DNA from: Candidatus Poribacteria bacterium
GTDB taxonomy: Bacteria > Poribacteria > WGA-4E > WGA-3G
DNA length: 64,000 nucleotides
Reading direction: 5' to 3'
Assembly (NCBI GenBank): GCA_022821495.1
Contig: JAJEDN010000054.1
Coordinates: 30,917-94,916 of the forward strand
The notes under the pieces were generated by a model, which had not been told where the DNA came from, ran no database searches, and saw only the letters and a list, made by a program, of their open reading frames with translations. Made by a program: the position numbers and the translations under genes. Below are positions 7,957-16,148 of this stretch, in pieces; within the stretch, counting starts at the first letter, position 1; every line of letters begins with the position of its first letter.

Positions 7957-8224
7957 GGTACATGCTCCTTTTCCTCAAGAAATCAGGGTGATGGAAATGT
8001 CTAAATATGGTATCATGGATTAAAATAGAAATCCACTAATACCGAGAAAGTGTCTGAAATTATGCACCCTTTCTTCCACAAAATAGCGTCTCTAATTATT
8101 ATAGTGGGTTTCCTTTTACAAAATGACGTGAAAAGTCGCGCGGTCTCCCATAAAAACGTTAACATCCGCAAGTCAAACCAAAACCGAAAATGAATAGTTC
8201 TAAACTACGAGGGCAAGGAAAAAT
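7957..8224. other. intergenic region between divergent PhyH and ABC operon
   Basis: 268 bp. A possible extended -10 for the PhyH gene (TGATACCAT on the minus strand, 8015-8007) is present without a good -35 box. I see no clear consensus promoter for the ABC operon and no repeat element or ORF. Confidence 0.4.
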
Positions 8225-9004
8225 ATGATACAAGTTTCGCATCTCACGAAAAGATATGGACAAAATACGGCAGTTGACGACATTAGCTTTGAAGTACAAC
8301 AAGGCGAAATTGTCGGTTATCTTGGTCCCAACGGGGCAGGAAAAAGCACGACACTCAAAATGCTCGTCGGTTTGCTGCAGCCGACCTCTGGAGAAATCTC
8401 TGTCGCTGGATACGATTCTCAAACCGAGCTGCTCGAACTCAAACGGCATATCGGATACGTGCCTGAAGAAGCGCAACTCTACGAACACCTCACCTTAGTA
8501 GAACACCTCCAGTTAATCGGTAGACTCTATCATTTAGAGGAACGCCTCATCGCGCAGAAAATAACAGAACTCGCGCAGTTATTTGACCTGTCGTCTCAGG
8601 CGAACCAAAGGATCAGCGGTTTCTCACAAGGCATGCGTCAGAAGTGTATCATCATGTCCGCGCTGATGCACAACCCAGATGTCCTGTTTTTAGATGAACC
8701 CTTCACCAATCTGGATGTCGGAACGGTAACCCTCATGAAAACGTTACTACAACGTTTAGCCGGTTTAGGCAAAACGATTCTCTATTGTACACACATTCTC
8801 GAAGTCGCTGAAACGCTCTGCCCGCGAATTATGATTATCAATGCCGGGAAACTTATCGCCGATGCACCGGTGGCAGAATTGCGAGAGCAGACAAATCAAA
8901 CAGCACTCAATGAGATTTTCACACAGTTAACCGACACAACAGGAATCGATGAAAAAACTGAGGAAGTCATTCGGATTGTGATGGAGGACACCCCGAATGC
9001 TTGA
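8225..9004 (+). CDS. ABC transporter ATP-binding protein (ABC-2 exporter type)
   Basis: The 259-residue ATPase is complete: Walker A GPNGAGKST at residues 34-42, the A-loop/N-terminal 'LTKRYGQNTAVDDISF', signature 'FSQGMRQK' (Gln replaces the canonical Gly-Gly), Walker B 'DVLFLDEPF', D-loop 'TNLDVGT' and switch His in 'YCTHIL'. AAGGAA precedes the ATG. It belongs to the CcmA/NatA-like group that drives ABC-2 type exporters. It overlaps the next gene by 8 bp and is the only ATPase for three downstream permease paralogues, so it probably powers all of them. The cargo is unknown. Confidence 0.92.
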   Translation: MIQVSHLTKRYGQNTAVDDISFEVQQGEIVGYLGPNGAGKSTTLKMLVGLLQPTSGEISVAGYDSQTELLELKRHIGYVPEEAQLYEHLTLVEHLQLIGRLYHLEERLIAQKITELAQLFDLSSQANQRISGFSQGMRQKCIIMSALMHNPDVLFLDEPFTNLDVGTVTLMKTLLQRLAGLGKTILYCTHILEVAETLCPRIMIINAGKLIADAPVAELREQTNQTALNEIFTQLTDTTGIDEKTEEVIRIVMEDTPNA

Positions 9005-10616
9005 AAAAATCGTCGAAAGATTCTGCGACGCACCAACCCAGTACAGGTATCTCCTAAAAACCGAAAAGTTGATCGAAAAACGGGCATTGGAAGGAAGAAA
9101 CGACTTATCCAATATGTCCTTCGCTGTGACCTGTGTTATCGGTTTTATAATGAGTGTCTTATTCACATTTATGCCGTTCCTTCTTCCGATGGACACATTT
9201 ACCTTCTCGCTTATCGGCATAACGATGTCTATGATGATGATAGGCATCTGGATGATCCCATACTTTGATATCCTTCTTATACCTGTACACTATCCTGTTA
9301 TTGCCCATACACCGGTATCATCGCGAACCTACTTTCTCGTGAAGCTAACGCGGATACTCACTTACACCGCGCTGCTGTTAGGCAGTTTAAATCTGATGCC
9401 TGCCATCGGTGGCATCTGGGTTCATAAAGGTGAATTTTCTCTGTTTCGACTCCTGTTTCCTTTTGTCTATCTCCCTATTGTTTTTATGTCGGGGTTCTTC
9501 ACAATTGGTGTGATGACCACATTTGCTGGGTATTTGACAAAACTCTATAGCAAAAGAACACTCCGAAATGTCGCACAATACGCGCAATTTATATTTCCCG
9601 CGCTCTTCCCCGTGACGCTTATCCTCCTTTCTCGCCTATTACAGTATCTTCCAATGGATAAACTCGTCTCGTCTCTGAAATGGTTCTACGCACTTCCGAA
9701 CGGTTGGTTCGCTGGCACTGTATCCCTTGCACTCGGACAGATAGAACCGCATTTCTTGATTTTAGCAGGACTGGCTATCGCTGCAACGCTTATTTTGGTG
9801 TTGGTTCCGCTTCGGAGTATCGCTAAGAGTTATTCAGAATATCTCTCCTACCTGTTAGAATCTGGGAGCCGTCAAAAATCTAAAATTCGGGTGAAAACGC
9901 CGCTGCTTGGGAGAATGTTTCAAAACCGGACGATCCGTGCTGGGCTTTGCCTCAGTTTTGTCTATATCCGTCGCGATAAGCATCTATTGCGACAGTTTTT
10001 TGCTTCACTTGGAAGCCTTATCATGCTCGTAGTTATACTTGACCAAGAGTGGGTTCTTCATGCCTTCGCTATTGGACTCAGTCCAGGTTTTTCTATGACA
10101 TTCTATTTCGTGGGAATGGGCATTGTCAGCAGTTTCATTTTACCGATCAGATACTCGGAACACTGGAAAGCGTCTTGGATGTTAAGGCTCGCACCATTAT
10201 CGACAACATACGACTTGTGGCGAGGCGTGCAGGCAGCTGCCTTTCTCTATTTTGTTGTTCCTTGCACGCTCCTTATGTTTTGCATGGCTACGTTCATTTG
10301 GGGCGCTTTAGGTATACTTTACGTCCTACCGGGATTAATTATTTTACTCAATTACGTCATCCTTTTCCCGAAACCACTATCCGGCTTACCACTTGCCGAA
10401 GAATTCGTCCAAAGCCAAATGGCTGGTGAGACTTTGATTCCTTTCTTAGCAAGTCTTTTCAGCATCGGTATCTTTGTAGGCATCCAATTTGTGACGTATC
10501 TACTGAATATATGGGTCTATTACGGTTTTTATGCCGTTATGGTTGTGGGCGGTCTTATCAGTTTTATTCATTTTCTACAAAAAAATAGACGAGTGGAGGA
10601 AACCGTAGATGCTTGA
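8997..10616 (+). CDS. ABC exporter membrane subunit, tandem copy 1 of 3
   Basis: The 539-residue polytopic protein starts at an ATG inside the end of the ATPase gene behind GGAGG. It opens with a conserved cytosolic segment ('APTQYRYLLKTEKLIEKRALEG'), followed by roughly a dozen hydrophobic segments in two halves. A central soluble part ('SIAKSYSEYLSYLLESGSRQ', then 'VKTPLLGRMFQNRTIRAGLC') separates them. Conserved loops include 'YPVIAHTPVSSRTYFLVKLT', 'SLKWFYALPNGWFAGTVSLALG' and 'LPLAEEFVQSQMAGE'. I recognise no named family beyond ABC-2 permease-like. It overlaps the next paralogue by 8 bp. Confidence 0.8.
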   Translation: MLEKIVERFCDAPTQYRYLLKTEKLIEKRALEGRNDLSNMSFAVTCVIGFIMSVLFTFMPFLLPMDTFTFSLIGITMSMMMIGIWMIPYFDILLIPVHYPVIAHTPVSSRTYFLVKLTRILTYTALLLGSLNLMPAIGGIWVHKGEFSLFRLLFPFVYLPIVFMSGFFTIGVMTTFAGYLTKLYSKRTLRNVAQYAQFIFPALFPVTLILLSRLLQYLPMDKLVSSLKWFYALPNGWFAGTVSLALGQIEPHFLILAGLAIAATLILVLVPLRSIAKSYSEYLSYLLESGSRQKSKIRVKTPLLGRMFQNRTIRAGLCLSFVYIRRDKHLLRQFFASLGSLIMLVVILDQEWVLHAFAIGLSPGFSMTFYFVGMGIVSSFILPIRYSEHWKASWMLRLAPLSTTYDLWRGVQAAAFLYFVVPCTLLMFCMATFIWGALGILYVLPGLIILLNYVILFPKPLSGLPLAEEFVQSQMAGETLIPFLASLFSIGIFVGIQFVTYLLNIWVYYGFYAVMVVGGLISFIHFLQKNRRVEETVDA

Positions 10617-12240
10617 AAAAATCGTCGAAATGCTGGGTGCCTCTCCAACACAGTACAGATACCTCCTGAATACAGAGAAATTAGTAGAGAAACGGGCACT
10701 TAAAGGGAAACGCTTTGTCAACCTGTCGCTGGGTTTGACCTGCGCACTTTTCTTTTTTATCGGACTTTCGACCATCACTATGCTATTCCTCTCTTTGGAC
10801 GTGTTCACCTACGCACTTATCGGAATAACCATGTCTATGACGATGATAGGCATCTGGACGATCCCATATTTTGACATCCTTCTGAGTCCGATAAACTATC
10901 CCATCGTGGCACACACGCCTGTGTCATCACGAACCTATTTTCTTGTAAAACTAACGCAGGTCCTCATTTACACCCTCCTATTGTTAGGCAGTTTGAATCT
11001 ACCACCTGCGATCGTTGGTATCTGGATTCACGCTAAGGCGTCTTCTCAACTTCTATACCTTTTTCCGCTTGCCTATCTGCCTATCGCCTTCATGTCTGGC
11101 TTCTTTACGGTTGGCGTAATGACGGTCTTCGCAGGGTATTTAACGAAACTTTATACCAAGAAGAGCCTCCGAAATATCGCACAATACGCACAGTTTATAT
11201 TCCCTGCACTTTTCCCGATACTATGGATTCTCCTCCCTCGCTTATTTTCTCGATCAGTATCAGATGGCACAATAGATAAAGCAATTTCGGTTCTGAAGTG
11301 GTTCTACGCGCTGCCAAACGGCTGGTTTGCTGGTGCTGTCTCGCTTGCCCTCGGAGCAATAGAACGGCAGTATCTGATTTTAGCAGGGTTGGCTATTGTT
11401 TCAACCCTCTTTTTGGTGTTCGTTCCGCTGCGGAGTATCGCCAGGAGTTATTCGGAATACCTCTCTTATTTGTTAGAATCCGGTGATCGTCGGACATCTG
11501 AGTTGCGGGTGAGAATACCGCGGTTTGCAAGAATGTTCCGAAACCACGCGATCCGTGCTGCACTCTGCCTCAGTGCTACATATATGCGCCGCGATAAGCA
11601 CATGTTACGGCAGCTTTTCGGTATGTTTGGGGCTATCATTATAATCGTGGTGGTATTTACACAGGACGAAGTGTTTTCCCTCAATTGGATTCAAGACGCT
11701 TATGCCATCGGATTAAGTCCAGGCTTTTCCATGATGTTCTACTTCATCGGTACAGGTTTTATCAATTGTTTGATTTTACCCGTCAGATACTCAGAACACT
11801 ATAAAGCATCGTGGATATTAGTGCTTGCACCGGTTGCGGCACCGTCTGATTTATGGCGGGGTGTGCAAGCGACTGCCTTCCTCTACGTTGTTGTGCCAGT
11901 TACACTCTTGACGCTTTGCATCGCTACCGTTATTTGGGGCGTTTCAGGGATATTTTACGTTTTACCGGGATTCACCATTTTACTCTATTACGTCATCTTT
12001 TACCCAAAACCGCTGTCTAACCTGCCACTTGCCGAAGAATTCGTCCAAAAACAGATGGCTACTGGCGCGTGGATCCCTTTCGTATGTAGCGCGTTGGTTG
12101 TTGTAGTCTTCGTAGGCATCCAATTCTTGACGTATCTGCTGAATATATGGGTTTATTACGGTTTCTATGCCCTCACAGTTGTAAGTGGTCTCGTCGGTTT
12201 TGTCTATTTGTTAAGAGAAGATAAGAAGAGGAAATCGTAG
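10609..12240 (+). CDS. ABC exporter membrane subunit, tandem copy 2 of 3
   Basis: This 543-residue paralogue of the preceding gene starts with 'MLEKIVEMLGASPTQYRYLL' behind GGAGG and shares the same architecture, including 'HTPVSSRTYFLVKLT', 'NIAQYAQFIFPALFP', 'LKWFYALPNGWFAGAVSLALG' and 'LPLAEEFVQKQMA'. Similarity runs the whole length with no gap longer than a few residues, so all three copies are intact. Copy 2 resembles copy 3 in 'SLRNIAQYAQFIFPALFP' and 'LEGKRFVNLSLGL'-like starts more than it resembles copy 1. It ends with TAG directly followed by the ATG of copy 3. Confidence 0.8.
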   Translation: MLEKIVEMLGASPTQYRYLLNTEKLVEKRALKGKRFVNLSLGLTCALFFFIGLSTITMLFLSLDVFTYALIGITMSMTMIGIWTIPYFDILLSPINYPIVAHTPVSSRTYFLVKLTQVLIYTLLLLGSLNLPPAIVGIWIHAKASSQLLYLFPLAYLPIAFMSGFFTVGVMTVFAGYLTKLYTKKSLRNIAQYAQFIFPALFPILWILLPRLFSRSVSDGTIDKAISVLKWFYALPNGWFAGAVSLALGAIERQYLILAGLAIVSTLFLVFVPLRSIARSYSEYLSYLLESGDRRTSELRVRIPRFARMFRNHAIRAALCLSATYMRRDKHMLRQLFGMFGAIIIIVVVFTQDEVFSLNWIQDAYAIGLSPGFSMMFYFIGTGFINCLILPVRYSEHYKASWILVLAPVAAPSDLWRGVQATAFLYVVVPVTLLTLCIATVIWGVSGIFYVLPGFTILLYYVIFYPKPLSNLPLAEEFVQKQMATGAWIPFVCSALVVVVFVGIQFLTYLLNIWVYYGFYALTVVSGLVGFVYLLREDKKRKS

Positions 12241-13905
12241 ATGCTTGAGACTTCTAACAGCAAATTTTCGGCTGGCAAGCTACGCCAAAAAGTCGTGGAA
12301 ATGCTCGGTGCCTCTCCAACCCAATACAGGTATCTCCTACAAACAGAAAAATTGATACAGAAGCGGGCACTTGAGGGGAAACGCTTTGTTAACCTGTCTC
12401 TGGGTTTGAACTGCCTATTCTGTTTTGCTATAAGTATACCAATTGCGATTATGGTGATCCTCCGAGTAGATGCGTTCACTTACGCGCTTATCGGCATAAC
12501 CATGTCTATGGTAGTCGTAGGACTCTGGACGATTCCACACTTTGATGTTCTTCTCAGTCCCACACATTATCCAGTTGTCGCACACATCCCGATTTCATCA
12601 CGAACCTATTTTCTCGTGAAACTGACACCGGTCCTCACTTATACTGTTCTGTTGTTGATGAGTTCAAATCTATTACCTGCTATCGGCGGCATTTGGCTCC
12701 GTGGAGAGGGCTCTCCCAGTCTCAGATTCCTTTTTCCTGTGATTTACCTACTTGTTGTCTTCATGGCAGGCTTTTTCACCATCGGTGTCATGACGATATT
12801 CGCAGGATATTTGGCGAAATTCTACACCAAAAAAGGACTCCGAAACATAGCACAATATGCGCAGTTTATATTCCCTGCACTTTTCCCGACGATGTGGATT
12901 CTTTTCTCTCAATTATCACCTCGCATGTTCCCAGAAGATTTCACAGCAGATAAAATGACCTCGGTTCTGAAATGGTTCTACGCGCTCCCGAATGGCTGGT
13001 TTGCTGGAACAGTTTCGCTTGCACTTGGACAAATAGAACTGCAGTTTCTAATTTTAGCGGGACTGGCTGCTACTTCAACGCTCTTTTTGGTGTTCGTGCC
13101 ACTTCGGAATATCGCGAGAGGTTATTCAGAATACCTCTCCTATCTGTTGGGATCTGAGAGTCGACGAAAGTCCGAGGTGCGAGTGAAAACGCCGCTATTT
13201 GCGAGAATGTTCCGAAACCATGCTATCCGTGCGGGACTTTGCCTCAGCACCGCATATCTATGTCGGGATAAGAGAATACTGCAACAGTTTTTTATTTTCC
13301 TTGGGAGTATGCTTGTAATCATCGTTATATCGACGCAGGATAATCTGTTTTTTCTAAAATGGAAATGGATTCAAGCCTCCTACGCCATCGGACTCAGTCC
13401 AGGTTTTTCTATTCTGTTCTGCTTTGTAAGTATGGGATCTGTCGATAGCTTCATCGTACCGGTCAGATATTCAGAGCATTGGAAAGCGGCGTGGATGTTA
13501 AGGCTTGCCCCCTTCACAGCATCAAACGATCTGTGGCGAGGCGTACAAGCGACCGCTCTCTTTTACCTTGTCGCTCCGTGTACACTCTTGATGCTTTGCA
13601 TTGCGACCGTTATTTGGGGCGTTTTAGGCATATTTTATGTCTTACCGGGATTCATCATTTTACTCAATTACATCATCTTATATCCGAAATCATCATCGGG
13701 TTTGCCACTCGCCGAAGAATTCGTCCAAAAACGGACAGCTGCAGCGATTTGGCTTCCTTTCATCTGGACCCTGCTTGCTATTGGCGTTTTCGTAGGCATC
13801 CAGTTTTTAACCTATCTGATTAATGTGAGGCTCTATTTCGCCACATATTGCGTCATGGTTATAGCGGGGATTATCAGTTTTGTCTATTTTTGGATGAAAA
13901 GATGA
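12241..13905 (+). CDS. ABC exporter membrane subunit, tandem copy 3 of 3
   Basis: This 554-residue paralogue begins immediately after the TAG of copy 2, behind AGGAAA. It has about 15 extra N-terminal residues before the shared 'MLGASPTQYRYLLQTEKLIQ'. It keeps the shared loops ('HIPISSRTYFLVKLT', 'VLKWFYALPNGWFAGTVSLALG', 'LPLAEEFVQKRTA'). The conserved 'GLSPGFS' near the start of the second membrane half is present in all three copies. The chain of 8-bp overlaps and zero spacing argues for one mRNA and translational coupling. Likely a hetero-oligomeric or swappable exporter channel served by a single ATPase. This is an inference from layout. Confidence 0.8.
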   Translation: MLETSNSKFSAGKLRQKVVEMLGASPTQYRYLLQTEKLIQKRALEGKRFVNLSLGLNCLFCFAISIPIAIMVILRVDAFTYALIGITMSMVVVGLWTIPHFDVLLSPTHYPVVAHIPISSRTYFLVKLTPVLTYTVLLLMSSNLLPAIGGIWLRGEGSPSLRFLFPVIYLLVVFMAGFFTIGVMTIFAGYLAKFYTKKGLRNIAQYAQFIFPALFPTMWILFSQLSPRMFPEDFTADKMTSVLKWFYALPNGWFAGTVSLALGQIELQFLILAGLAATSTLFLVFVPLRNIARGYSEYLSYLLGSESRRKSEVRVKTPLFARMFRNHAIRAGLCLSTAYLCRDKRILQQFFIFLGSMLVIIVISTQDNLFFLKWKWIQASYAIGLSPGFSILFCFVSMGSVDSFIVPVRYSEHWKAAWMLRLAPFTASNDLWRGVQATALFYLVAPCTLLMLCIATVIWGVLGIFYVLPGFIILLNYIILYPKSSSGLPLAEEFVQKRTAAAIWLPFIWTLLAIGVFVGIQFLTYLINVRLYFATYCVMVIAGIISFVYFWMKR

Positions 13906-13933
13906 TGAAACGATAAAAAAACATAAAAACAAC

Positions 13934-13963
13934 TTGACATAACCTAACAAAAATATGTATAAT
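13934..13963 (+). promoter_or_regulatory. sigma70 promoter of the DUF5131 gene
   Basis: Consensus TTGACA (13934-13939), 18-bp spacer, consensus TATAAT (13958-13963), 39 bp before the start codon. Confidence 0.75.
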
Positions 13964-14002
13964 TAAACATAGTAATAATTATCATACTTAAAAGGTGAAC
14001 CA

Positions 14003-14739
14003 ATGGCATCCCAATCCTCAAAAATCGAGTGGACAGAATCTACATGGAATCCAGTCCGCGGTTGTACCCGTGTTTCAGAGGGGTGTCGATTCTGTTATGC
14101 TGAACGGATAGCAGCCCGGTTCTCAGGCAAAGGCATGGCTTACGAAGGCTTAGCTGAGAATACTAAGGCAGGACCGCGATGGACACAACAGGTACGCCTT
14201 ATCCCAGAGTTGCTTGACCAACCGTTGAAATGGAAAAAATCGCGCCGAATTTTCGTTAACTCCATGAGCGATCTCTTTCACGAAAAAGTTAAATTGTCTG
14301 AGATTCAAAAGGTTTTCTCCGTGATGGAAAAAGCAAACTCACACCAATTCCAGGTGTTGACGAAGCGGGCAGATCGGCTGCTGGAATACAATTCTAAATT
14401 GCCTTGGCCCACTAATATATGGATGGGGGTCAGCGTTGAAGATGAACGTGTGACAGATCGGATTGACGCACTCCGCCAGACTGACGCGCATATCAAATTC
14501 CTCTCACTTGAACCGTTACTCGGCGCACTTCCAGACCTTAAGACGGAATAGATTGGGTTATCGTAGGTGGCGAGTCCGGTCCCGGCGCACGCAAAATGGA
14601 GAAAAAATGGGTTACTGACATCCGAGACCAATGCGCGGATGCGAAAGTACATTTTTTCTTCAAGCAATGGGGAGGTAAACGCAAATCGAAGACAGGACGG
14701 GAGTTGGATGGGCAGACTTACGACGAGATGCCGGAATGA
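14003..14739 (+). pseudogene. DUF5131 (phage Gp37/Gp68-like) gene broken by a one-base frameshift
   Basis: The first frame gives 182 residues (14003-14551) with the family start 'SKIEWTESTWNPVRGCTRVS' and the cysteine set CTRVSEGCRFCYAER. It then meets TAG at 14549-14551. The neighbouring frame continues exactly where the family should, with '[18 protein letters not shown]', '[20 protein letters not shown]' and a stop at 14737-14739. Restoring one G in the GG at 14545-14546 joins the two into a ~245-residue protein of normal family length. So it is either a recent frameshift or a sequencing error. The family is common in phages and mobile islands; the CxxxxxxCxxC cluster resembles radical-SAM proteins, but the function is unproven. 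Confidence 0.85.
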
Positions 14740-14760
14740 ACACTCACCGAATCCGGCATC
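14727..14760. terminator. inverted repeat between convergent genes
   Basis: GATGCCGGA (14727-14735) pairs perfectly with TCCGGCATC (14752-14760) across a 16-nt loop. It sits at the 3' ends of two convergent genes, which suits a bidirectional stem-loop terminator. No U-tract is present. Confidence 0.45.
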
Positions 14761-14774
14761 TGAGGACCTTAACC

Positions 14775-15212
14775 TTAAATTCTCGGTAAATCGTCAGCGA
14801 GCAAGGCTTCAGAAATAGACTTCTTTGTTGACTCTTCTTCAGGAAGTTCGACATGAAAATAGCGGAACCAGTCTTTAAAATCTTCAACGGGGAAATTCCC
14901 TTCATAACTTTCCTTGAACTTATCATGAAAGTCTTCCATATAGAGACGCAAATAACCACTCGTACGTTCAAGTGCTTTCCAATCAAAGATATTTGAAGGT
15001 ATCTCTACAACGCCACCCTCAAGCATATTACGCCGCATCTCCAAATAGTAGGAATAGCGAGTTCCGACCATAAAATCAACGATTCTATCAACGGCTTTTG
15101 CAGGAATCTCAACGATACGTCCTTTCAGAAACTTATGTCGAACGCCCATCTCTTTTTCCAAATCTCTATTGAGCATAAAACCGATGATAAAATCAAAAAT
15201 TTTGTCTAACAT
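14775..15212 (-). CDS. hypothetical protein with internal repeat
   Basis: 145 residues, not recognised. The ATG has AAAGGAC about 8 nt upstream, supporting a real gene. The protein contains two similar segments: 'HKFLKGRIVEIPAKAVDRIVDFMVG' and 'RNMLEGGVVEIPSNIFDW', both of the form (F/M)L-x-G-x-V-E-I-P followed by an aromatic/Asp-rich helix. The rest is charged, ending 'ELPEEESTKKSISEALLADD'. There is no signal peptide and no membrane helix, apart from an amphipathic start ('MLDKIFDFIIGFMLNRDLEKE'). It is possibly a small cytosolic regulator. No functional claim can be made. It is divergent from the ZIP transporter gene. Confidence 0.6.
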   Translation of the reverse strand: MLDKIFDFIIGFMLNRDLEKEMGVRHKFLKGRIVEIPAKAVDRIVDFMVGTRYSYYLEMRRNMLEGGVVEIPSNIFDWKALERTSGYLRLYMEDFHDKFKESYEGNFPVEDFKDWFRYFHVELPEEESTKKSISEALLADDLPRI

Positions 15213-15357
15213 TTCGTTCGTCCTTTATCCGATAACAAAGTATAAATATAACGCCCAACGTGGGCATAATTTGCGTCAATTTGCATGACTACAGAAATTA
15301 ATTATAACATTAAAGCACAAGCGCGTCAATTGAAAAATTGAGGTAAACGTGTACACC

Positions 15358-15395
15358 AAATTTAGATTGCATTTCAATCTAAATTTTGTTATATT
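15358..15395 (+). promoter_or_regulatory. palindromic operator overlapping a leaderless promoter (ZIP gene)
   Basis: AAATTTAGATTG (15358-15369), spacer CATTT and CAATCTAAATTT (15375-15386) form a perfect 12-bp inverted repeat. Its middle contains a -35-like TTGCAT (15367-15372), followed by a 17-bp spacer and TATATT (15390-15395). The ATG at 15402 lies only 6 bp after the -10 box and has no Shine-Dalgarno, so transcription should start at or next to the ATG. The arrangement suits a repressor of the DtxR/MntR or Fur type controlling a metal transporter. The identity of the regulator is inference. Confidence 0.6.
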
Positions 15396-15401
15396 TATAG
15401 C

Positions 15402-16148
15402 ATGCTTATATTTTATCTGGTAATTGCGGTGGTGACGGTGCCACTCGGTGCAGGTATTGCTTTTGTATCCCAAGTACAACAAAAACATTTTGGAAACATT
15501 TTTGGGTTAACCGCTGGCGCAGTCCTTGGGGTCGTTTTGGTAATGATGATACACCTTTATACCGAGGTAGGGTACGTCACAATCTTCGTGATGTGGGGTG
15601 GATTCCTCCTAATCTCGGGCGTAGAACGCCTCACAACACACCAACGCAATGAAACCGAGGAATACACTGATAAGAAAGAGCACGATTGGGGCATCAACTT
15701 AACAGTGTTCGGTTTGTCGCTTCACTCGCTCGCGGATGGACTTAACTTGGTGATCGCAGCGAGAGATGAAGCACTTGGCACCGCGCTCGCGTTCGGTATA
15801 TTGATCCACCGCTTGCCAGTTGGGACGCTTATCACTGCCGCGCTCCTACGTGATCAGAAATTTGTTAAAGCGTTGATGCTGCTAACACCACTAATCGTCG
15901 GACCTGTGGTAGGTGCAGTATTAGGAGAGCAGCTGCTCCGTGGCGTTTTCGCAGAATTGACAGACTACCTAACAGCATTCGCTGTAGGTACACTTTTGCA
16001 CGTCGTGATGGATGGGTTCCGTGGCAAATATACCACTGAAGTGTCTGGCTTGAGTCGCATCGCTAAAGTGCTGTTTGTCATCGGATTCGTGCTGACCTTT
16101 TGCACTATCTACTTTCTTCAGGGATTTGAAGATAAACATGCCCATTAA
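15402..16148 (+). CDS. ZIP family divalent metal transporter
   Basis: A 248-residue membrane protein with about eight transmembrane segments. The two ZIP signature helices are visible: 'LSLHSLADGLNLVIAARDE' (HSxxDG type, TM4) and 'AFGILIHRLPVGTLITAAL' (the H-x-x-P-x-G helix, TM5). In most ZIPs the second reads HExPEG; here the Glu residues are replaced (HRLPVG), which removes some metal ligands and may change selectivity. A hydrophilic loop with acidic and His residues ('THQRNETEEYTDKKEHDW') lies between TM3 and TM4, as in zinc transporters. A palindromic operator and leaderless promoter precede it. Its end overlaps the next gene by 11 bp, implying coupling. Confidence 0.8.
   Translation: MLIFYLVIAVVTVPLGAGIAFVSQVQQKHFGNIFGLTAGAVLGVVLVMMIHLYTEVGYVTIFVMWGGFLLISGVERLTTHQRNETEEYTDKKEHDWGINLTVFGLSLHSLADGLNLVIAARDEALGTALAFGILIHRLPVGTLITAALLRDQKFVKALMLLTPLIVGPVVGAVLGEQLLRGVFAELTDYLTAFAVGTLLHVVMDGFRGKYTTEVSGLSRIAKVLFVIGFVLTFCTIYFLQGFEDKHAH

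Noticed and set aside
13906..14002. Phage remnant around the DUF5131 gene
   Set aside because: No integrase, attachment repeat or other phage gene is visible nearby.
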